Source: an uncultured Lachnospiraceae bacterium (GTDB lineage Bacteria; Bacillota; Clostridia; Lachnospirales; Lachnospiraceae). Taken from it: DNA of 64,000 nt. Positions 7,501-16,536 of this stretch are shown one piece after another. The stretch is taken from assembly GCA_947571775.1 (NCBI GenBank), contig CANOZK010000003.1, positions 185,225-249,224 on the forward strand. Direction: 5' to 3'. The notes beneath the pieces were generated by a model. The model searched no databases. It had not been told where the DNA came from and was given only the letters and a program-made list of their open reading frames with translations. Made by a program: the position numbers and the translations under genes. Numbering within the stretch: position 1 is the first letter of the stretch; each line of letters starts with the position of its first letter.

Positions 7501-10500
7501 CGTAAAAAAACCATACACCGTTGTGGTGGCGGTGGTGCTGGTGTTGATTTTAGGATGTGTTTCTTTTACCAAAATGAACACGGATTTGCTGCCCAGCATG
7601 AATCTGCCCTATGCGATCGTGATGACGACTTATCAGGGGGCCAGCCCGGAAGCGGTGGAAACCGTTGTGACCAGGCCGATTGAGCAGTCCATGGCCACGG
7701 TAACCAGCATCAAAAATGTGAGTTCCATTTCCCAGGAAAATATTTCTCTGGTGATTCTGGAATTTGAAGAGACGGCCAACATGGATTCTACGACCATTGA
7801 AATGCGCGAGAATCTGGATCAGATCAGTTCTTACTGGGACGATTCCGTGGGGAAATCCATCATTATGAAATTGAATCCTGATATGATGCCGGTGATGGTT
7901 GCGGCCGTGGAAGTGGAAGGACTCAAGGATACGGAAGTGACGGATTTTGTCACCAGCCATGTGGAGCCGGAGCTGGAGAGCATTGCAGGCGTCGCCAGTG
8001 TGACCACCACGGGAACCGTCGTGGAAAATGTGGATGTGCTGATACAGGAAGACAAGATCGCAGCCATGAACCGGAAAGTCAGGGACGCCCTGTACGGAAC
8101 GTTTTCCGAAAAAGAACAGGAGTTGGAGGACGCCCAAACGGAACTGGATTCCAACCGGGCGGATCTGGAAGCCGGGAAAACCGATCTGGAAGCCGGAAAA
8201 GAGCAGGCGGCCGGGCAGATTGGCCAGGGCGCGGCCCAGTTAAACGACGCCCAGGTGCAGCTGCTGGAGGGAAAACAGGAGCTTGAGAGAAAACAAAAGC
8301 TTCTGGAAGAAAAGCAGGAAGAACTGGACAGCACGCGGGAAACCCTGGCGGCCAAAGAAGAAGAGGCCAGAAAGGGATTATCCCAGTTAAAACAGGCAAA
8401 GTCCGCGCTGGAACAGCTTCCCTCAGCCATCTCCATGATGCAGGAGAAGAAAGCCGAGTTGGAAGCAAAACAGGCGGAGGCAGGCGAGGCGTTGATCCAG
8501 ATCCAGGCGGCTTTGCAGATGATGCCGGACAATGAAGAGTTAAAGGCACAGGAAGCCGAGCTGCAAAGCGGCTTGGAACTAATGGAACAGGGGATCGAGG
8601 AAATCGATCAGAAGCTGGAGGAAACGCAGGGCGCCCTGGATACATTGCTGGAATCTTTTCAGGCAGATTCCCCGGAAAAAGGGCTTGAGGCCGTAAATGC
8701 CCAGATTGGGCAGGTGCAAGATGGAATTGCGCAGATCGCCGAGGGTCGGGAAAAGCTGGAGGAAGGCCAGCTTCAACTGGACGCAGGCCAGGAACAGATC
8801 CGGGCAGCCCGAGAACAGTTGGAATCCGGGCAAGCGGGGATTTCCGCGGGTATTGCACAGCTAAATACCCAGCAGATTTTGGCTTCCATTGAGATGAACA
8901 TTGCCCAGTCAAAGGTTGATGCGGGCGCTTCCCAGATAGAATCTGCCCAGCAGCAGTTGGACAGCGGAAAGGAGCAGTTGGAGGAAGCGCGGGAACAGGC
9001 GTTGGAGAAAAGCGAGCTGGACGGGATTATCACCGCGGATATGGTAAAAGGGATTTTGGCCGCTGAGAATTTCTCTATGCCCGCCGGATATGTGGGGGAA
9101 GACAGTGACAAGTATCTGGTGCGGGTTGGAGATAAATTGCAGGATGTCAAGAGTTTGCAAGAACTAGTGGTTCTGGATATGGATCTGGATGGTCTGGATC
9201 CCATTTGCCTAGAGGATGTGGCAGATGTGTCTGTTCACAACAATTCCAATGAGATTTACGCCAACTTAAACGGAAATCCCGGCGTGATGCTTTCCATTGA
9301 GAAACAGACCGGATATTCCACTGGGGATGTGACAGACCGGATTCTGGAGCGTTTCGACGAATTGAAAGAAAGCTATGATCAATTAGGCGTTTCGATCCTG
9401 ATGGATCAGGGAATCTACATCGATCTGGTGGTCAATTCGGTATTGCAGAATATGATCTTTGGGGCAGTGCTGGCGGTACTGATTCTGCTGCTGTTTTTAA
9501 AAGACATCCGTCCCACATTGGTGATCGCCTGCTCCATTCCCATCAGTGTGGTAACCGCGCTGGTTTTGATGTATTTCAGCGGGATTACGCTGAATATTAT
9601 CTCCCTTTCTGGATTGGCGCTTGGAATCGGGATGCTTGTGGATAACTCGATTGTGGTCATCGAAAATATTTACCGGATGCGGGGCGAAGGCGTGTCGGCC
9701 AAAAAAGCTGCGGTGGCGGGAGCTTCCCAGGTGGCAGGGGCAATCAGCGCTTCGACGCTGACTACAGTTTGTGTATTTGCTCCGATTGTGTTTACCGAGG
9801 GGATTACCCGTCAGCTATTTGTAGATATGGGGCTGACCATCGCCTATTCGTTGTTGGCGAGTCTGGTGGTGGCGCTGACGCTGGTGCCTATGATGTCGGC
9901 TGGGCTGCTGAAACGGACAGCGGCCAAACCTGCGCGGATTTTAACAAAAATCCAGAATGTTTATGCCAAAACCCTGAGATTGTCTCTGCGGTTAAAATAT
10001 CTGGTATTGCTGCTGGCTGTGGCACTGCTGGCGGCCAGTATGGCAGCATCCCTTTCCCTGGGAACGGCTTTTATGCCGGACATGGAAAGCACGCAGGTGA
10101 GCATTACGGTCAGCGTGGAACGGGAACAGAATTTTGAGGATTTGACCAAAGCTGCGGATCAGGTAGTTGCCAGTCTGGAGGATATCCCGGATGTGGAGGC
10201 CATCGGCGCGATGGCGGGAGGCAGTATGATGGCTTCGATGATGGGCGGAGGCACTCAGGATTCGGTGTCGATGTATCTGGTGTTAAAAGAAGAACGCCAG
10301 TGGGGCAACGAGAAGCTGGAGCGGGAAATTTTAAAAAGGACAAAGCCGATTGACTGCCAGGTGGATGTGGAAACCTCCAGTATGGATATGAGCGCTCTGG
10401 GAAGCAGCGGTATTCAGGTGCAGATTTCCGGGCAGGATTTGGATCAGTTGCAGGAGCTGGCAAAGAAGGCGGCGGCTGTGATCGAGACAGTTCCCGGTGT

Positions 10501-11584
10501 CATCCATGTCTCCGATGGGATGGAGGATGCGGATAAAGAGCTGCGCATCATTGTGGACAAAGGCAAAGCCATGGGGCGCGGGCTGACAGTGGCGCAAGTT
10601 TTCCAGAATATCCAGCAGCGGTTGGCAGAAGCCTCTTCCGCCACAACGCTGGCCACAGAGGATAAAGATTATGAGGTTTATGTAAAAACAGACAGCGATG
10701 AAAGCCTGACAAAAGAAGATTTGGAAAAGCTTCGGCTGAAATATACAGACAGTCAGGGGGAGGAAAAGCAGGTATTACTCAGTAAGATTGCTTCTTTTGA
10801 GGAAGCGCAGACGCCCCAGTCCATCCAGCGGGACGCTCAGTCCCGGTATATGTCCGTGACGGCGGAACTGGAAACCGGGTATAACATTGGCCTGGTCAGC
10901 AGCGATGTAGAAGAAGCCCTAAAGGATTTTTCCCTTCCGAAAGGCTATACCATGGAAATGCAGGGAGAAAACGAAACGATCCAAGATGCCATGGGACAGC
11001 TATTGCTGATGCTGGCCTTGGCCGTAGTATTTATGTATCTGATTATGGTAGCGCAATTTCAGTCTCTGCTGTCCCCGTTTATCGTAATGTTTACGATTCC
11101 GCTGGCGTTTACAGGGGGCTTTGGGGCCTTGTATGTGACCGGAAAGGAAGTCAGTGTCATTGCCATGATCGGTTTTGTCATGCTGGCTGGGATTATTGTA
11201 AACAACGGAATTGTGTTAGTGGATTCGATTAATCAGCTTCGCGGGGAAGGCATAGAGAAACGGGCAGCCATCGTCCAGGCCGGAAGTTCCAGGCTGCGGC
11301 CGATTGTTATGACGGCTTTGACTACCATCTTAGGTCTGTCTACTATGGCGATGGGGATGGGGATGGGTGCGGATATGGTGCAGCCCATGGCAATCGTTAC
11401 GATCGGCGGACTTTTATACGGGACGCTTTTGACGCTGTATGTGGTGCCATGCATTTATGATATTTTGAATCACAGGAATTATGTCCAGGCGGACAGCCCG
11501 TCCGACAGACTTTTAGACGGTCTGCCGGAAAACGAGGCAAGAGCCGAAGCAGATGTTTCGGACGAGAAAAACACTGTAAAATAG
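7484..11584 (+). CDS. RND-superfamily (HAE1/AcrB-like) permease with a large coiled-coil insert
   Basis: 1366 residues, against about 1000-1050 for AcrB-type pumps. A first membrane helix (residues 8-28) and an AcrB-like porter half (GASPEAVETVVTRPIE) are followed at about residues 205-510 by roughly 300 residues of E/Q/A/L-rich heptad repeats (ELEDAQTELDSNRADLEAGK-type units). After that come the remaining porter segment, membrane block 1 (with GIGMLVDNSIVVIENIYR, the acidic relay position), a second porter domain and membrane block 2 (MLAGIIVNNGIVLVDSINQLR). The coding frame is intact, so the insert is real. No membrane-fusion or TolC-like gene is adjacent. It overlaps the MATE gene by 17 bp. 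The role could be drug or lipid export; the insert may project outward to the wall. Confidence 0.9.
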   Translation: MFARFSVKKPYTVVVAVVLVLILGCVSFTKMNTDLLPSMNLPYAIVMTTYQGASPEAVETVVTRPIEQSMATVTSIKNVSSISQENISLVILEFEETANMDSTTIEMRENLDQISSYWDDSVGKSIIMKLNPDMMPVMVAAVEVEGLKDTEVTDFVTSHVEPELESIAGVASVTTTGTVVENVDVLIQEDKIAAMNRKVRDALYGTFSEKEQELEDAQTELDSNRADLEAGKTDLEAGKEQAAGQIGQGAAQLNDAQVQLLEGKQELERKQKLLEEKQEELDSTRETLAAKEEEARKGLSQLKQAKSALEQLPSAISMMQEKKAELEAKQAEAGEALIQIQAALQMMPDNEELKAQEAELQSGLELMEQGIEEIDQKLEETQGALDTLLESFQADSPEKGLEAVNAQIGQVQDGIAQIAEGREKLEEGQLQLDAGQEQIRAAREQLESGQAGISAGIAQLNTQQILASIEMNIAQSKVDAGASQIESAQQQLDSGKEQLEEAREQALEKSELDGIITADMVKGILAAENFSMPAGYVGEDSDKYLVRVGDKLQDVKSLQELVVLDMDLDGLDPICLEDVADVSVHNNSNEIYANLNGNPGVMLSIEKQTGYSTGDVTDRILERFDELKESYDQLGVSILMDQGIYIDLVVNSVLQNMIFGAVLAVLILLLFLKDIRPTLVIACSIPISVVTALVLMYFSGITLNIISLSGLALGIGMLVDNSIVVIENIYRMRGEGVSAKKAAVAGASQVAGAISASTLTTVCVFAPIVFTEGITRQLFVDMGLTIAYSLLASLVVALTLVPMMSAGLLKRTAAKPARILTKIQNVYAKTLRLSLRLKYLVLLLAVALLAASMAASLSLGTAFMPDMESTQVSITVSVEREQNFEDLTKAADQVVASLEDIPDVEAIGAMAGGSMMASMMGGGTQDSVSMYLVLKEERQWGNEKLEREILKRTKPIDCQVDVETSSMDMSALGSSGIQVQISGQDLDQLQELAKKAAAVIETVPGVIHVSDGMEDADKELRIIVDKGKAMGRGLTVAQVFQNIQQRLAEASSATTLATEDKDYEVYVKTDSDESLTKEDLEKLRLKYTDSQGEEKQVLLSKIASFEEAQTPQSIQRDAQSRYMSVTAELETGYNIGLVSSDVEEALKDFSLPKGYTMEMQGENETIQDAMGQLLLMLALAVVFMYLIMVAQFQSLLSPFIVMFTIPLAFTGGFGALYVTGKEVSVIAMIGFVMLAGIIVNNGIVLVDSINQLRGEGIEKRAAIVQAGSSRLRPIVMTALTTILGLSTMAMGMGMGADMVQPMAIVTIGGLLYGTLLTLYVVPCIYDILNHRNYVQADSPSDRLLDGLPENEARAEADVSDEKNTVK

Positions 11585-11586
11585 AA

Positions 11587-12888
11587 TCAGCAGAAGAATT
11601 CTTTAATTCTTCGTTTGGCAAATTCTGTATCAATGGGAGCGGGAAGGATGTCGACCGCTCCTTTTTGAATGGCGGCGGAATACTGCTTGATATTTCCCTC
11701 CTGGCAGATTGCGATAAAAGGAATATCTTGCAGATAGTCCTCAGCCAGCATCTGTTTCAGCAGGACGTCCCCGCCGCCGTCTTCTGCGGAGATATCAATA
11801 TACAGAAGATAAGGTTTTTGGGATGATTCCTTTTTAAAATCTGCGGGTTCATCTTGGGAAACAATGGTAAATAGCTGGATGTCCTCGCTGATCAAATGGA
11901 TGGCGTTGCAGATGTCCCGGTTTTTGCTGAAAAGAAGAGCGTTTGGGACTGGGTGTTTGCGAGCTTTTGGAGATTTTTCCAAGCCGTATTCCGCATACTG
12001 ACCTTTTCCATTTCGCTTGGCTTGGTACAGCGCTTCGTCTGCTTGCTTAAACAATTCTCGATAGGTGTAAGAACGGGGTTGTGTAATGGCCATGCCGATG
12101 CTGACAGAGACATGGATGGGGTAGGTCGGAACCGGTTTGTACTTCAGCAACTTCAGAAAATTATCTGCTTTTTGCCGGGCCAGCTCCATAGACGGCAGCC
12201 CAGACATAAACACCAGAAATTCATCCCCGCCGATTCGTCCGACAATATCAGTTTTCCGAAAATGATTGGACAGCATATCTGCGATCGCGCAAATGACGCG
12301 GTCGCCCTCCAAATGCCCGTAAACATCGTTGACCTGTTTGAAATCGTCAATGTCGATCACCAGCATTGCGCATATGGTGTCGTTGGCCGCCAGCAGACTG
12401 GATACCAGATGTTCAGAAGTGACTTTGTTATAGATTCCAGTCATCATATCCCGCTCTGCTTTTACACGGAGGATTTCGGTTTCCTGTGCGGCCTGCTCTG
12501 CCTGGCACGTGGAGAGAACATTTTTGATCCGGTAGCGGATAATCTCCTCGATAAACGGTTTCGTAATATAATCGGCGGCCCCCATCTGGAACGCTTCCAT
12601 CTGGGTTCTTGTATCGTCGTTTATGGTAATGGCAATCACGGGAATTTTGCTGAATACAGGATCGGTGCTGTGGTATTCTAACAAAGAGGCGCTGGATACC
12701 ATTGATATCTGCATATCCAAAAGGGCCACGCAGATTTGATTTTTGTGCTGGTTGACCAATTCTACGGCAGCCTGTCCGTCCGAAGCTTCTAGTATGTCAA
12801 ATTCATTTTTGAAAATGTCTTTTAAAATATCTCTGTCGATATCAATGCTGTCAACAATCAGCATTTTTCGTTTCTTATACATAGTCAT
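11587..12888 (-). CDS. Response regulator diguanylate cyclase (REC-GGDEF-REC-like)
   Basis: 433 residues. Residues 8-125 form a receiver domain with the phospho-acceptor in ALLDMQ, the T/S position in AITIND and the lysine in ITKPF. Residues 140-300 are a GGDEF domain with an intact GGDEF site preceded by RKTD, the I-site for product inhibition, so active synthesis of cyclic di-GMP is expected. Residues 315-433 resemble a second receiver-like fold that keeps DISAEDGG but has a poor acceptor site. It ends 2 bp from the convergent RND gene. No histidine kinase is adjacent. Confidence 0.88.
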   Translation of the reverse strand: MTMYKKRKMLIVDSIDIDRDILKDIFKNEFDILEASDGQAAVELVNQHKNQICVALLDMQISMVSSASLLEYHSTDPVFSKIPVIAITINDDTRTQMEAFQMGAADYITKPFIEEIIRYRIKNVLSTCQAEQAAQETEILRVKAERDMMTGIYNKVTSEHLVSSLLAANDTICAMLVIDIDDFKQVNDVYGHLEGDRVICAIADMLSNHFRKTDIVGRIGGDEFLVFMSGLPSMELARQKADNFLKLLKYKPVPTYPIHVSVSIGMAITQPRSYTYRELFKQADEALYQAKRNGKGQYAEYGLEKSPKARKHPVPNALLFSKNRDICNAIHLISEDIQLFTIVSQDEPADFKKESSQKPYLLYIDISAEDGGGDVLLKQMLAEDYLQDIPFIAICQEGNIKQYSAAIQKGAVDILPAPIDTEFAKRRIKEFFC

Positions 12889-13143
12889 TTTCCCCTTACT
12901 GCATGTATGTCTATTTTCTGAATGATTGAAAGTATTGCAAAGCTGTTTTTCTAATATTATTATACATAATCTTCCTATTATTTGCCATAAAAAAATAAAA
13001 TCTTATAGCAGATTATTGGAGTGTATTTGTTATATTTCAGTCGGAGAGAATCCTGCTTCTAAAAGGAAAAAAACCGGGAAAGGGCAAATCTGGCGGAACT
13101 GTTGTAAGATTTAAAATTTTTGCAAAAAAAGTAAAAAAAGGTA
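12889..13143. other. Intergenic stretch upstream of the tRNA promoter
   Basis: AT-rich sequence between the divergent GGDEF gene and the tRNA pair. It probably contains the GGDEF promoter on the minus strand near 12,900-12,970. Bases 13,038-13,062 hold a motif (CAGTCGGAGA, two bases, ATCCTGCTTCTA) nearly repeated at 51,161 and, inverted, at 2702-2727. A 62-codon open frame across it has no ribosome site and no protein-like composition, so no gene is called. Confidence 0.4.
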
Positions 13144-13173
13144 TTGACAATCGCCCTTATCTGATCGTATAAT
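13144..13173 (+). promoter_or_regulatory. Promoter for the tRNA-Val/tRNA-Met pair
   Basis: TTGACA (13,144-13,149), 18-bp spacer, TATAAT (13,168-13,173). Both hexamers match consensus. It lies about 95 bp upstream of tRNA-Val with no gene between, which fits a stable-RNA promoter. Confidence 0.75.
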
Positions 13174-13267
13174 AGCTTTGCGAGTGAGGGGAAGAAATTC
13201 AATCACCGCAGGGTGGAATTTTAGTTCCGGGATTTCACTGAATATTCCAGGAACAATTTACAGATAT

Positions 13268-13340
13268 GGGATCTTAGCTCAGTTGGGAGAGCATCTGCCT
13301 TACAAGCAGAGGGTCATAGGTTCGAGCCCTATAGGTCCCA
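13268..13340 (+). tRNA. tRNA-Val (anticodon TAC)
   Basis: 73-nt cloverleaf. The acceptor stem pairs GGGATCT with AGGTCCC and ends in A. The D arm is AGCTCAGTTGGGAGAGC, the anticodon stem-loop CTGCCTTACAAGCAG gives TAC, and the T arm GGTTCGAGCC is canonical. No CCA is encoded. Confidence 0.95.
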
Positions 13341-13356
13341 TATTACAAAAGAATCT

Positions 13357-13430
13357 GGCGAGATAGCTCAGTTGGCTAGAGCACACGGTTCATACCCGTG
13401 GTGTCGGGGGTTCAAATCCCTTTCTCGCTA
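13357..13430 (+). tRNA. tRNA-Met (anticodon CAT), elongator type
   Basis: 74-nt cloverleaf 16 nt after tRNA-Val. The anticodon stem-loop ACGGTTCATACCCGT gives CAT, and the T arm is GGGTTCAAATCCC. The first pair is G-U, not the unpaired C1-A72 of initiator tRNA, and the anticodon stem lacks the three G-C pairs of initiators, so elongator Met is preferred. A lysidine-modified Ile-CAT tRNA cannot be strictly excluded. Confidence 0.88.
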
Positions 13431-13439
13431 CTCTGGTGA

Positions 13440-13478
13440 ATCCTGAAGACCTTGAAAAAAGGGCTTTCGGGATTTTTG
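13440..13478 (+). terminator. Terminator after the tRNA pair
   Basis: ATCCTGAAGACC and GGGCTTTCGGGAT can pair as an imperfect stem around TTGAAAAAA, and TTTTTG follows directly. It ends the tRNA transcript before the fatty-acid operon promoter at 13,561. Confidence 0.65.
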
Positions 13479-13560
13479 TATTTATTATATAAAAAAATCC
13501 AAATGAGGGCGGCAGTCAACTTGCCTTCTTTTTTTGCCTCAATTTGTCCATGCAGGGGCC

Positions 13561-13601
13561 TTGACAAATAAAAAGATCGGGTATATACTTTGATAATCAA
13601 A
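13561..13601 (+). promoter_or_regulatory. Fatty-acid operon promoter with FabT-like operator
   Basis: TTGACA (13,561-13,566), 17-bp spacer, TATACT (13,584-13,589). Overlapping the end of the -10 box is a perfect 13-bp palindrome, TTTGAT-A-ATCAAA (13,589-13,601), at the expected transcription start. The TTTGA...TCAAA form matches what is known of FabT-type MarR operators in Gram-positive fatty-acid operons, and a FabT-like gene closes this operon at 23,713. Repression by steric block is inferred. Confidence 0.65.
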
Positions 13602-13636
13602 ATAATTTAAATTCAAAACAAATCAGAGGAATCAAT

Positions 13637-14641
13637 ATGGCTGTGAATATATGCGGGACAGGTTCATACATACCTGCCCATATCGTGGATAATAATGACA
13701 TCGCCAAGCTGGTGGATACTAACGATGAGTGGATCCGGGAGCGAACCGGGATTGTGCGCAGGCATATCGTAGACGGCGAGACAACGGTTTCCATGGCCTG
13801 CGAGGCGGGACGCCGGGCACTAAAGGATGCCGGTATCTCTGCGGAGGAAATTGATTTGCTTGTGGTGTCCACCATATCTTCCAATATAATCCTTCCCTGT
13901 GCGGCGTGTGAGGTGCAAAAGGGACTGGGGGCGCTCCATGCGACTTGCTTTGATTTAAGTGCGGCATGCACAGGATTTGTTCTCGCCTACAATACGGCGG
14001 CAGCCTATCTGGCCGGCGGGATTTATCGAACCGCGCTGATTATCGGAAGCGAAAGCCTGTCCAATCTTATCAACTGGAAAGATCGGGGAACTTGTATCTT
14101 ATTTGCAGATGGGGCGGGGGCTGCCATTTTGCGGGCGGACGACCAAAAAGACTCTCCAAAAAGCTATCTTCCGGTGACCCACTCAGATGGAGAGAGGGGC
14201 TGCGCCCTTTTGTTAAAAAGCCGGCATGACCGGAATTTTCTCTCTGCGGCCAGCTCTCAGCAAGACGTCGATTATGAGGGCGAGGAATATTTTATGCAGA
14301 TGGACGGCAAGGCCGTGTTCCAGTTTGCGGTAAAAAAGGTGCCCGAGGTGATTCGGGAAGTATTGGAGAAAAACCAAGTTCAGCAAGAAGAGATTTCCTG
14401 GTTCCTTCTCCATCAGGCCAATAGGAGGATTGTGGAGTCGGCGGCAAAACGTTTGGGAGAGCCGATAGAGAAGTTCCCGATGAACATCCAGGAGTACGGC
14501 AACACCTCCTCGGCCAGCATCCCCATTCTGCTGGATGAGATGAACAAAAAAGGAATGTTAAAGCCAGGTCAGAAGCTGATTCTGGCAGGTTTCGGCGCAG
14601 GGCTGACCTGGGCGGCATCTCTGCTGGACTGGGTGGAATAG
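13637..14641 (+). CDS. fabH: Beta-ketoacyl-ACP synthase III
   Basis: 334 residues. FabH condenses acetyl-CoA (or branched starter) with malonyl-ACP to start fatty-acid synthesis. The Cys-His-Asn triad is intact: Cys111 in LSAACTGF, His259 in LLHQANRRI and Asn289 in EYGNTSSAS. The N-terminus carries the family signature NDEWIRERTGI. The gene opens the operon behind a TTGACA/TATACT promoter and an AGAGGA ribosome site. In many relatives acpP lies directly after fabH; here only 21 bp separate fabH from fabK. Confidence 0.96.
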   Translation: MAVNICGTGSYIPAHIVDNNDIAKLVDTNDEWIRERTGIVRRHIVDGETTVSMACEAGRRALKDAGISAEEIDLLVVSTISSNIILPCAACEVQKGLGALHATCFDLSAACTGFVLAYNTAAAYLAGGIYRTALIIGSESLSNLINWKDRGTCILFADGAGAAILRADDQKDSPKSYLPVTHSDGERGCALLLKSRHDRNFLSAASSQQDVDYEGEEYFMQMDGKAVFQFAVKKVPEVIREVLEKNQVQQEEISWFLLHQANRRIVESAAKRLGEPIEKFPMNIQEYGNTSSASIPILLDEMNKKGMLKPGQKLILAGFGAGLTWAASLLDWVE

Positions 14642-14662
14642 ATAGGAAAGGGGTTTTGGGAA

Positions 14663-15604
14663 ATGCAGACAGAATTAACCAGATTACTGGGAATACAATA
14701 TCCGATTATCCAGGGCGGTATGGCTTGGGTTGCAGAACACCATTTGGCGGCGGCAGTTTCCGAGGCGGGCGGGCTTGGCCTGATCGGCGCGGCGAATGCC
14801 CCGGCGGACTGGGTAAGGGAGCAGATACGAGAAGCAAAGAAATTAACGGATAAACCTTTTGGCGTCAATGTGATGCTTTTGAGTCCTCATGCCGATGAAG
14901 TGGCAAAAGTCGTGGCGGAGGAAGGCGTAAAGGTTGTAACTACCGGAGCCGGCAACCCAGAGAAATATATGGGGATGTGGAAAGAAGCCGGGATTCGGGT
15001 GATTCCGGTGGTCGCTTCCGTAGCTCTTGCCAAATTGATGGAGCGCGGCGGCGCAGATGCCGTGGTGGCGGAGGGCTGCGAGTCCGGGGGCCACATTGGA
15101 GAGACGACGACCATAGCGCTGGTACCCCAGGTAGCAGACGCGGTGAACATTCCGGTCATTGCGGCAGGCGGCATCGCAGACGGCAGAGGCATTGCCGCGG
15201 CTTTTATGCTGGGCGCAAAAGGGGTGCAGATGGGCACCTGTTTCGTTGTGACAGACGAGGCCCAGGTACATGACAATTACAAACAGCGGATTATCAAAGC
15301 AAAGGACATTGATACCAGGGTGACCGGAAGAAGCACTGGGCATCCGATTCGCACCCTGCGCAATGAAATGACAAAAAAATATCTGGAACTGGAGGAAAAA
15401 GGGGCGAGCTTTGAGGAACTGGAATACCTGACGCTGGGCGGCCTGAAAAACGCCGTGGTAGAAGGCGATGTAAAGAACGGCAGCGTGATGGCAGGACAAA
15501 TTGCCGGGATGGTAAAAGAAAAGATGTCCTGCAAAGCGCTGATTGAGAAGCTGGTAAAAGAGACAGATGCTTTGATGAAAGGAACGGATTTCTATAAATT
15601 ATGA
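14663..15604 (+). CDS. fabK: Enoyl-ACP reductase II (FMN, FabK)
   Basis: 313 residues. FabK is the flavin-dependent reductase that performs the last step of each elongation cycle; many Firmicutes use it in place of FabI. The N-terminal QYPIIQGGMAWVAEH and the flavin-binding VIAAGGIADGRG are visible, and the key histidine is His144 in ESGGHIG, the position known for the pneumococcal enzyme. Its stop overlaps the fabD start (ATGA). No FabI-type reductase is present in the window. Confidence 0.95.
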   Translation: MQTELTRLLGIQYPIIQGGMAWVAEHHLAAAVSEAGGLGLIGAANAPADWVREQIREAKKLTDKPFGVNVMLLSPHADEVAKVVAEEGVKVVTTGAGNPEKYMGMWKEAGIRVIPVVASVALAKLMERGGADAVVAEGCESGGHIGETTTIALVPQVADAVNIPVIAAGGIADGRGIAAAFMLGAKGVQMGTCFVVTDEAQVHDNYKQRIIKAKDIDTRVTGRSTGHPIRTLRNEMTKKYLELEEKGASFEELEYLTLGGLKNAVVEGDVKNGSVMAGQIAGMVKEKMSCKALIEKLVKETDALMKGTDFYKL

Positions 15605-16536
15605 ATAAAATTGCGTTTATTTTTCCGGGGCAGGGAGCGCAGAAAGCGGGAATGGGAGCTGATTTTTACAAAAACAGCGCATCCGCCAGGGAAATTTTTG
15701 ACAAGGCCAGTGAAGCCTTGGATTTGGATATGAAAGCCCTCTGCTTTGAGGAAAACGACAAGTTGGATCTCACCGAATACACACAGGCAGCGCTGGTCAC
15801 GACTTGCCTTGCCATGACAAAAGTTGTGCAGGAAGCGGGATTAAAGCCTGAGATCACAGCCGGATTGAGCCTGGGCGAGTATGCGGCCATTGCTGCAGCG
15901 GGAGGCATGGACGAGATGGACGCCATCCGTCTGGTGCGCAAAAGGGGAATCCTGATGCAAAACACCGTGCCCGCAGGAGAGGGCGGAATGTGCGCGGTGA
16001 TGGCGATGGAAGCGGAGGCCATTGAGCAGGTCATCGCAGGCATTGCTGATGTAGAGGTAGCAAATTATAACTGTCCAGGACAGATTGTCATTACCGGGAA
16101 AAAAGAAGCAGTGGAAACAGCGGCAGTCAAGTTAAAAGAAGCCGGGGCCAGGCGTACGATGATGTTAAATGTCAGCGGCCCGTTTCATTCCCCGCTGCTG
16201 AAACCAGCCGGGGACGAGATGAAAAAGGAATTGGATCGGATCCAACTGCATCCATTAGACATTCCTTATGTAACCAATGTAACGGCGCAAAAGGTGATGG
16301 ACATTGCCGAGACAAAGGGATTATTAGTTCGTCAGATCAGCTCTCCTGTGCGCTGGATGCAGAGTATGGAAGCGATGATTGCAGACGGTGTAACGGATTT
16401 TGTGGAGATTGGGCCGGGAAAAACACTGTCCGGTTTTCTGAAAAAAATTGATCCAAAGCGCAAAGCTTATCAGATCGCCATATGGGAAGACGTGGAAAAA
16501 GTAGTGTCTGCCCTGAAAGGAGAGGAAGCATGTTAA
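15601..16536 (+). CDS. fabD: Malonyl-CoA:ACP transacylase
   Basis: 311 residues. FabD loads malonyl groups from CoA onto ACP. The QGAQ oxyanion motif is at residues 11-14, the nucleophile Ser90 is in GLSLGEYAA, and the catalytic His196 is in SGPFHSPLL. The start overlaps the fabK stop by 4 bp and the end overlaps the fabG start by 7 bp, so translation of the three is coupled. Confidence 0.95.
   Translation: MNKIAFIFPGQGAQKAGMGADFYKNSASAREIFDKASEALDLDMKALCFEENDKLDLTEYTQAALVTTCLAMTKVVQEAGLKPEITAGLSLGEYAAIAAAGGMDEMDAIRLVRKRGILMQNTVPAGEGGMCAVMAMEAEAIEQVIAGIADVEVANYNCPGQIVITGKKEAVETAAVKLKEAGARRTMMLNVSGPFHSPLLKPAGDEMKKELDRIQLHPLDIPYVTNVTAQKVMDIAETKGLLVRQISSPVRWMQSMEAMIADGVTDFVEIGPGKTLSGFLKKIDPKRKAYQIAIWEDVEKVVSALKGEEAC

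Noticed and set aside
8079..8912. Minus-strand frame of 277 codons inside the RND gene
   Set aside because: Proline/Ser/Arg-rich shadow caused by the coiled-coil codon bias on the other strand.
8100..9010. Possibility that the coiled-coil stretch is a foreign gene inserted in the RND gene
   Set aside because: The frame is continuous through both borders with no stop or start signals, so it is an in-frame domain.
12926..13114. 62-codon frame between the GGDEF gene and the tRNAs
   Set aside because: No ribosome site, poor composition, and it covers the repeated short motif.
12889..13143. Cyclic di-GMP or other known riboswitch upstream of the tRNA pair
   Set aside because: None of the conserved cores I know could be matched.
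13178..13366. Open frame over the tRNA-Val gene
   Set aside because: It overlaps a clear tRNA.
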